The notes under the pieces: generated by a model
The model's database searches: none
What the model was told of the DNA's origin: nothing
What the model saw: only the letters and a program-made list of their open reading frames with translations
Position numbers and translations under genes: made by a program
Source: CAYNTC01 sp964432925
GTDB taxonomy: Bacteria > Planctomycetota > Phycisphaerae > Sedimentisphaerales > Anaerobacaceae
DNA length: 20,102 nucleotides
Reading direction: 5' to 3'
Assembly: GCA_964432925.1 (NCBI GenBank)
Contig: CAYSPM010000036.1
Coordinates: 1-20,102 of the forward strand
In this document: piece by piece, positions 15,735 to 20,102 of the stretch
How positions within the stretch are numbered: position 1 is the first letter of the stretch
Layout: each line of letters begins with the position of its first letter

Positions 15735-15751
15735 TTCACGAGACGAAAACA

Positions 15752-16726
15752 CTACTGGCTGTTGGGCAAAAGATCAATGTCTTCCTTCTGCAGTAGCTCG
15801 ATAATCTCAGCCTTTGTTGGCAGCGCCTCTATCGAGCCGAACTTCGTACAGGCTAAAGCACCTGCAGCAGAGGCAAATTTGACTGCCTCCCTTACGTCAT
15901 CCTCAACCGCACAGTATGCTGCCAGCGCCCCGGCAAAGGCATCGCCTCTTCCCGTCTGGTCAACCAGATCCACCTCAAAAGCAGGAATATGATCGGCACT
16001 GTTTCTTTCAACGACCATACAACCGCGTCGGCCCATCGTAATCACCGCGTAATTCACACCGCGTGCCACAAGGTCAGAGCCAATCATCTTTGCGGTGCGG
16101 ATGCTCGCCGATTGCTCAGTTATATCCGCCGCCTCGTGAAGATTTGGAATCATAATATTAGCTGAAAAATAATCGATCGGAAGGTCACAATGCTCACTTT
16201 CTCGCTGTTCTATCGGCTTGGCAGGGCTAAGAATAATCTTCGCACCGTGTAGGCCCGCACAGCGAATCGCACTCACAATCGCCTCTTGCGGCAGTTGGCC
16301 GTGAATTAGACAAACAGCAGCCTCCGATATAATCTGTTCAGCCTCCTCAATGTCCTTAGCCTGCAAGGCACTATTGGCACCGGTATAGTGGCAAGCGGCA
16401 TTTTCGCCTTCGGCATTGACCAGCGTTACCATAACGCCGGTGTTCATTGCCTTTGCTGTGTATACAAAATCTATATTGACACCGAGCTCTGCCAGATTTG
16501 CCCTGGCCATGTGCGCGAATGGATCGCTTCCTACTTTACTGATTAGATGTACTTCACAACCGCACAATGCTGCCTGCACAGCTTGATTAGGCCCGGGTCC
16601 TGTTGCTGTATATGAAAGCGCAGAACCACTGACACTCTGCCCGGGTGATGGGATTTGGCCGCACTTGATTGCCATGTCAGCGTAAGTGCCGCCGATGACT
16701 ATTACTTTCGGCTTCCGTTCCGCCAT
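15752..16726 (-). CDS. PfkB family carbohydrate kinase (ribokinase-like)
   Basis: The protein has 324 residues, full length for the family. It transfers phosphate from ATP to a sugar or nucleoside in the cytoplasm. The substrate-binding N-terminal motif is TGPGPNQAVQAALCG (ribokinases usually have GGKGANQAVAAARLG), followed by SKVGSDPFA. NLHEA at 195-199 corresponds to the NxxE metal motif. The catalytic motif is DQTGRGDAFAGALA, with base Asp262; the usual GAGD is GRGD here, so one anion-hole residue is replaced. The sugar cannot be told from sequence. The gene looks cellular although it lies between the phage head genes and the ATPase operon. GAGG precedes ATG 16726, and a promoter is visible upstream. 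Confidence 0.92.
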   Translation of the reverse strand: MAERKPKVIVIGGTYADMAIKCGQIPSPGQSVSGSALSYTATGPGPNQAVQAALCGCEVHLISKVGSDPFAHMARANLAELGVNIDFVYTAKAMNTGVMVTLVNAEGENAACHYTGANSALQAKDIEEAEQIISEAAVCLIHGQLPQEAIVSAIRCAGLHGAKIILSPAKPIEQRESEHCDLPIDYFSANIMIPNLHEAADITEQSASIRTAKMIGSDLVARGVNYAVITMGRRGCMVVERNSADHIPAFEVDLVDQTGRGDAFAGALAAYCAVEDDVREAVKFASAAGALACTKFGSIEALPTKAEIIELLQKEDIDLLPNSQ

Positions 16727-16756
16727 TATTTGCCTCGAACAATCCTTTCAATCTGA

Positions 16757-16785
16757 AGTATAGCCTACCTTAGACTAAATGCAAA
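16757..16785 (-). promoter_or_regulatory. Candidate sigma-70-type promoter for the sugar kinase
   Basis: Read on the minus strand, TTTGCA, 17 bases, TATACT. The -10 matches the consensus at five of six positions. It lies about 30 bases before the kinase start, giving a short leader. Confidence 0.5.
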
Positions 16786-16867
16786 AAGATTTTAAGGCCC
16801 AGGAATTGAGATTAGCGAGCTTTTACCCAGTGAAGAGCAGAGCAAAGACTAATTTTTTGAGTAATTG

Positions 16868-17242
16868 CTATCGTCGGTCAATCTGATGTGTTTGATTTTC
16901 GAGCCGATGGCCCAATACACTGAGAATGTAATCTATCTGCTGCTCAGTTAAGGGCTTACCTGCTGCTATGCCATGCCATTTCTCAAGACACTTCCGGCAG
17001 CATATGCCCGTTGAGTGTTGAGCTATAAAGACCGGATGGCCTCTCATCGGCGTCTGCCGACCATCTTTGACCGGATTTGCATCAGCCAGCCGGACCTGCA
17101 CAAAATCGCGGGCGTGCTCAAGAATCCTCTCTAATCCCTTTTCCCTCAGATATGACGTCTCTTTACTGCCGAGCCGAAACCGGCTGCGAAAACGAGACCT
17201 GCCCAACAACTCAAACAGCTCTTCCATATTATGATACCGCAT
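16868..17242 (-). CDS. DUF4186 family protein
   Basis: This 124-residue soluble protein matches the DUF4186 pattern closely. It has RSRFRLGSKETSYLREKGLERILEHARDFVQVRLA, then NPVKDGRQTPMRGHPVFIAQHSTGICCRKCLEKWHGI, and ends EQQIDYILSVLGHRL. The paired cysteines in ICCRKC with nearby histidines suggest a metal site. The family's biochemical function is not known to me. It is encoded just upstream of the sugar kinase on the same strand, with a gap of 141 bases that holds a kinase promoter, so the two may be separate units. The first ATG at 17242 is used; a second is five codons later. Confidence 0.88.
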   Translation of the reverse strand: MRYHNMEELFELLGRSRFRSRFRLGSKETSYLREKGLERILEHARDFVQVRLADANPVKDGRQTPMRGHPVFIAQHSTGICCRKCLEKWHGIAAGKPLTEQQIDYILSVLGHRLENQTHQIDRR

Positions 17243-17403
17243 CGCCTAAATTGTAGCCACTTAGGAAGAAAAGACCAATAGCATCAAATAACTTGTCGAG
17301 CAAAATTAACTCCTGCAACACGATGTTAGATTTGAGTCCATCACCGCATAAGTTATTTATATAATAAACAAATAAAAAAATTCGTAAAAAACTTATAAAA
17401 GAC

Positions 17404-17430
17404 TTGACAGAGTTAAACATAATATATAAC
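17404..17430 (+). promoter_or_regulatory. Candidate promoter for the plus-strand operon
   Basis: A perfect TTGACA at 17404 and TATAAC at 17425 in a very AT-rich stretch, but the spacer is only 15 bases. It lies about 290 bases before the first gene. The surrounding 17243-17420 is AT-rich and divergent, and no gene is visible in it. Confidence 0.35.
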
Positions 17431-17539
17431 TTTAAGCATTGTTTGGTTTATACATAACTTACAATACGCTATTGCCTATGTGATTCTGCTCAGCCAGCAA
17501 GAGTTTAACCAAGATAACATTCACAAAGACAGAGGTTCA

Positions 17540-17626
17540 GCCCCGCAATTGCTGGCACATTTAATTAGACGCGAGTTTTGCCAGGGACCACCTGGCTAGC
17601 TGCCCACGGGGCCGAAGGCTGCTCGC
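17540..17626 (+). other. Possible structured leader RNA upstream of the regulator gene
   Basis: Several stems can form: GCCCCG (17540) with CGGGGC (17607), CTGGCA (17552) with TGCCAG (17579), a perfect GCCAGG-GACCA-CCTGGC hairpin at 17580-17596, and GCGAG (17571) with CTCGC (17622). The second and third compete with each other. The pattern does not match a riboswitch class I know. It is about 95 bases before the first gene of the operon. Confidence 0.3.
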
Positions 17627-17720
17627 ACAAAACGAAAAAATGCTAATGTCTCAGTACGACTCGATATAGCTTAATCCAACGCTAAGAAATCGCATCCAAA
17701 TTGAGGCAGAAGGTAGCGCT

Positions 17721-18176
17721 ATGAAGGTTGATGCACAAGTGTCGCAAGAGGCTTTGCTGGCTCACAAAGAACGGCGCCAGAGAATCGATATGTTGTCTCG
17801 GCGGGCAAGGCTCCTTCATGGAAGAGACAGACTTCTGATGACGCTGTATCTGGAAAGAGGCAGCAGCTTCCGAGAAATCGCCAGGTTGGCGGGATTGAAT
17901 GAAACGACCATCGCCCGCAGGGTACGCAAGCTCACACAACAGCTCCTGGATGATAGATACTTCCTCTGTATGCGACATCGAGACAGATTCACCTGCCTGG
18001 AATTGTCAATCGCAAAGGATTATCTTCTTTTAGACCTGCCCATGACAAAAATCGCTGAGCAACGTGACCTGAGCTACTACCAGATACGCAAAACGGTAAA
18101 CAAAATCTGCTGGATTACCGCGACAATCCAGGACAATGTTCGCCGCCAAATCCCCCTAACTGAGGCAGGCAACTAA
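17721..18176 (+). CDS. Double helix-turn-helix regulator, sigma region 4-like
   Basis: The protein has 151 residues. The first HTH is RDRLLMTLYLERGSSFREIARLAGLNETTIARRVRKLTQQL (about 36-75), which resembles sigma-70 region 4. A second HTH, IAKDYLLLDLPMTKIAEQRDLSYYQIRKTVNKI, covers 97-129. No region 2 is present, so it is not a full sigma factor; it could be a small regulator or an anti-sigma-like or phage-type transcription factor. The start has AGAAGG eight bases upstream. Its TAA is followed directly by the ATG of the ATPase gene, with no gap, so the two are co-translated. Confidence 0.75.
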   Translation: MKVDAQVSQEALLAHKERRQRIDMLSRRARLLHGRDRLLMTLYLERGSSFREIARLAGLNETTIARRVRKLTQQLLDDRYFLCMRHRDRFTCLELSIAKDYLLLDLPMTKIAEQRDLSYYQIRKTVNKICWITATIQDNVRRQIPLTEAGN

Positions 18177-18845
18177 ATGTCCAACTACAGCATATCAAAA
18201 CAGTTTCCCTGGCGTGGGACTATCACCGGCAAGGTCGCACAGGTATGTCGGATGTTTGGCTTGACAGTCGACAGACTCAAAGCAAATGCTGTCACGCACA
18301 ATTGTCAGATCGAGATAAACGATGGTGACATCGTGTACATAACAGGGCCGTCGGGTGCGGGCAAGAGTGTTCTGCTGAACGAACTGGAAAAATGTGTGCC
18401 ACCGGCTGGGAGAACTAATCTGGCCCAGATAGAGTTGCCCCGTGACAAGGCATTGATAGACTGCATCGATGGCGATTTGTTGACCAGCCTTAGAACGTTA
18501 AGCATCGCAGGTTTGAACGATGTTTTTTGCATTCTAAATCAGCCTGCGAATTTAAGTGCCGGCCAAAAATACCGCTTCCGTCTGGCGGAAGCGCTGGCAT
18601 CGAAAAAAAGGTTTATCTTCGCAGACGAATTCTGCTCCGAGCTGGACCGTGTCACCGCAGCGGTTATTTCATATAACATACGCAAATTCGCCAAGCGGAC
18701 CGGCGTGACATTCATTCTCGCTTCCTGTCACGAGGACATCCTGCTGGACCTTGTACCGGATGTTCTGGTGGTAAAGGAACTCTCCGGCCCCACACAGGTC
18801 ATCTATAAAAGGCTTAGCCTTAAAGAAACTGAAGGTAATTGGTGA
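18177..18845 (+). CDS. ABC-type ATPase, N-terminal part of a COG2401-like fusion
   Basis: This 222-residue soluble ATPase has no transmembrane segment. Walker A is GPSGAGKS (57-64). The signature is NLSAGQ (125-130), compared with the usual LSGGQ. Walker B is FIFADEF with Asp150 and Glu151, the D-loop is SELD (154-157), and the switch histidine is His185 in ASCHED. All catalytic motifs are intact. The gene has no permease partner, so it is not a transporter by context. COG2401 joins an ABC ATPase to an acetyltransferase domain; here the acetyltransferase follows in the same frame after one TGA at 18843-18845. The final residues, EGNW, and the stop come from a palindromic repeat, so the true C terminus may have been lost. 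Confidence 0.82.
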   Translation: MSNYSISKQFPWRGTITGKVAQVCRMFGLTVDRLKANAVTHNCQIEINDGDIVYITGPSGAGKSVLLNELEKCVPPAGRTNLAQIELPRDKALIDCIDGDLLTSLRTLSIAGLNDVFCILNQPANLSAGQKYRFRLAEALASKKRFIFADEFCSELDRVTAAVISYNIRKFAKRTGVTFILASCHEDILLDLVPDVLVVKELSGPTQVIYKRLSLKETEGNW

Positions 18846-18883
18846 CTGGTAAGTATTTTCCAGTTTCTTGGGAACCAATTACC
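18834..18883. repeat. GGTAATTGGT...ACCAATTACC palindromic repeat, copy 2
   Basis: Perfect ten-base arms (18834-18843 and 18874-18883) with a 30-base loop. The left arm contains the T of the TGA that ends the ATPase frame. It is the second copy of the repeat at 15654-15697. Confidence 0.8.
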
Positions 18884-18896
18884 AAACAGCGTACTT

Positions 18897-19640
18897 ATGT
18901 CGACATGCTCCATCTGTAAAAAACTCGATATTGTCCCCGGCTGCATCGATGACTACAAACGGCTGTCGCACTATCACTATCGTGACAGTCGCCTGGGGCC
19001 TTTCACCAATATCTTTGCCATGAAGTCCCGCACAAGATTGCCGGGTCTGCTCTGTGACGAGCCGGTCGGAGTCATCGTCTATTCGCTGCCCACGCCCGGG
19101 GCGCAGCTTCGCAACGTAGCTACCAATGGCTTTTTCGCCGGCTTCGACCGCAAAACTCAACTGGCACTTATCAATAAAAATATTCGCTGCATAAGCAGAG
19201 TTATAATCGGGCCTCGCTTCAGGGGCCTGGGCCTGGCGGCCCGGCTGGTCCGCGAAACCATGCCGCAAGTAAACATGCCCATCATTGAGGCGCTGGCTGT
19301 GATGGGTGCGCTCAATCCCTTCTTTGAAAAGGCGGGAATGAAGGCCTACATTGCGCCGCCTCCTGCCCGTTGTGCGGAATTGATTGAGGCATTCAGCTTG
19401 GTTGGAATCCAGGAAAATCAACTCATCGATGCCCAATGTGTCAGGCGAAAGCTTGATTCGCTTCGCTGGCCAAAGGCTGATTTTATCGAGAACCGAATCA
19501 AGATATTCTTACAGACTTACGGCAGACGTCGCGGCATGCCACCGAGCATCGAACGAATCAGCTTTGTGCTAAGCAAGCTCACCTTACGCCCGGTCTACTA
19601 TATCTGGTTCAACGGGAGCCTGGCACTTAGAAATATTTAG
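18897..19640 (+). CDS. GNAT-type acetyltransferase domain protein, C-terminal part of a COG2401-like fusion
   Basis: The protein has 247 residues. Residues 20-45 carry YKRLSHYHYRDSRLGPFTNIFAMK. The acetyl-CoA-binding motif is RVIIGPRFRGLGLAARLVRE (RGLGLA at 109-114), followed by ALNPFFEKAGMKAY, a standard GNAT layout. The substrate is unknown. CSIC (4-7) near the start could bind metal but is short. The ATG at 18897 has no good ribosome-binding site, and the frame is open upstream to the single TGA of the ATPase, so this may be the second half of a once-continuous protein. It could be made by reinitiation or not at all. A small ACTCC/GGAGT hairpin follows the stop. Confidence 0.78.
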   Translation: MSTCSICKKLDIVPGCIDDYKRLSHYHYRDSRLGPFTNIFAMKSRTRLPGLLCDEPVGVIVYSLPTPGAQLRNVATNGFFAGFDRKTQLALINKNIRCISRVIIGPRFRGLGLAARLVRETMPQVNMPIIEALAVMGALNPFFEKAGMKAYIAPPPARCAELIEAFSLVGIQENQLIDAQCVRRKLDSLRWPKADFIENRIKIFLQTYGRRRGMPPSIERISFVLSKLTLRPVYYIWFNGSLALRNI

Positions 19641-19641
19641 C

Positions 19642-19660
19642 ACTCCATTTTATGCGGAGT
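19642..19660. other. Short hairpin between the acetyltransferase and ParB-like genes
   Basis: ACTCC and GGAGT pair across a nine-base loop, just before the ribosome-binding site of the next gene. It has no long T run. It could be a weak terminator or a processing site. Confidence 0.3.
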
Positions 19661-19689
19661 TTCAGCTCTTAAGGAAGGTTTCAACCACT

Positions 19690-20102
19690 ATGACAAACAC
19701 GATTAAATCCATACCGCTCGAAAGATTGCTGCCACATCCGGACAATCCCAACCGGATGAGTAAGGCCAACTTCGCAAAGCTCGTCCGCAATATCCAGCAC
19801 ACTAGCCGATATGAGCCGTTGGTAGTCAGGCCGCATCCGCAAAGGCCCAGCTACTTTCAAATCATCAACGGTCATCATCGACACCAGGCACTTCTGAAGC
19901 TCGGATACAAAACGGCCGACGCGGTGGCCTGGGACGTTGACGACGCTGAAGCTGAGATACTACTTGCCACGCTCAATCGCCTGGCTGGTTCCGATGTGCT
20001 GGACAAAAAACTGGCGCTACTTAAAAAGCTGACCAGCCGAATGCAAACTGCCGAACTGGCAAAACTGCTGCCGCAGAGCGCAAGCCAGCTCGAACGACTC
20101 AC
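19690..20102 (+). CDS. ParB-like nuclease/partition domain protein, 3' end outside the window
   Basis: 137 complete codons are present and the frame is open at the window end. It opens IPLERLLPHPDNPNRMSKANFAKL, then YEPLVVRPHP and FQIINGHHRHQALLKLGYKTADAV, the ParB/Srx fold. The GHHR box at residues 61-64 occupies the place of the GERR box of true ParB proteins, where CTP or another ligand binds. Stand-alone proteins of this fold are frequent in phages and mobile elements, next to terminases and methyltransferases, as well as in plasmid partition. AAGGAAGG precedes ATG 19690. It is the fourth gene of the plus-strand operon. What follows is not visible, so its target cannot be told. Confidence 0.85.
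   Translation, partial: MTNTIKSIPLERLLPHPDNPNRMSKANFAKLVRNIQHTSRYEPLVVRPHPQRPSYFQIINGHHRHQALLKLGYKTADAVAWDVDDAEAEILLATLNRLAGSDVLDKKLALLKKLTSRMQTAELAKLLPQSASQLERL

Noticed and set aside
17560..17620. Cobalamin riboswitch suggested by GCCAGGGACCACCTGGC
   Set aside because: The hairpin resembles part of the B12 box, but the conserved elements are in the wrong order and no core is present.
18843..18845. Genetic code change reading TGA as an amino acid
   Set aside because: TGA is a normal stop for other genes in the window (for example at 906-908 and 1150-1152), so one TGA in a repeat does not imply recoding.
1..20102. CRISPR array or tRNA gene
   Set aside because: No regularly spaced identical repeats, and no tRNA arm pattern found; GGTTC near 17534 lacks the rest of a T arm.
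16868..20102. Whole plus-strand operon as a plasmid partition system
   Set aside because: A ParB-like domain alone is not evidence: there is no ParA, and the neighbours are an ATPase of ABC type, an acetyltransferase and a regulator.

Overview
The window looks like chromosomal DNA of a Gram-negative-type bacterium carrying a tailed-phage late gene cluster. Possible lineages are Planctomycetes/Phycisphaerae or relatives. This is a weak inference from the small dispersed palindromic repeats between genes and from the gene mix; no rRNA or other marker is present.

Layout. (1) Positions 21-1152, plus strand: two tandem DUF2178-like membrane proteins, fused into one frame by an apparent one-base insertion in a G run, followed by a Cro/XRE-type repressor. 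This is an ordinary cellular cassette. (2) Positions 1317-15425, minus strand: sixteen co-directional phage-type genes. In transcription order they are an SPP1-like portal, a scaffold-like protein, an SU10/DUF5309-type major capsid protein, a connector-like protein, small tail proteins, a fibre-like protein, a virion polysaccharide-deacetylase-like protein, three small structural proteins, a LamG fibre protein, a large hub-like protein, a small protein, a membrane coiled-coil protein and a lipoprotein. No terminase, tape-measure, integrase or recognisable endolysin is visible. (3) Positions 15752-17242, minus strand: two genes that look cellular, a PfkB-family sugar kinase and a DUF4186 protein. 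(4) Positions 17721-20102, plus strand: a double helix-turn-helix (sigma region 4-like) regulator, an ABC-type ATPase, a GNAT-type acetyltransferase and a ParB-like protein cut by the window end.

Two things stand out. First, the ATPase and acetyltransferase frames form one open frame broken by a single TGA, and that TGA lies in a palindromic dispersed repeat. The pair looks like a COG2401-type ABC-acetyltransferase fusion that has been split. Second, the phage late genes are studded with the same kind of short palindromic repeats, some nested inside others, often right at stop codons. This suggests the cluster has been resident in the chromosome for a long time (old prophage, or a domesticated or GTA-like particle) rather than being a recent arrival. 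Both readings are inference. The repeats, frames and stop codons are read directly from the sequence.
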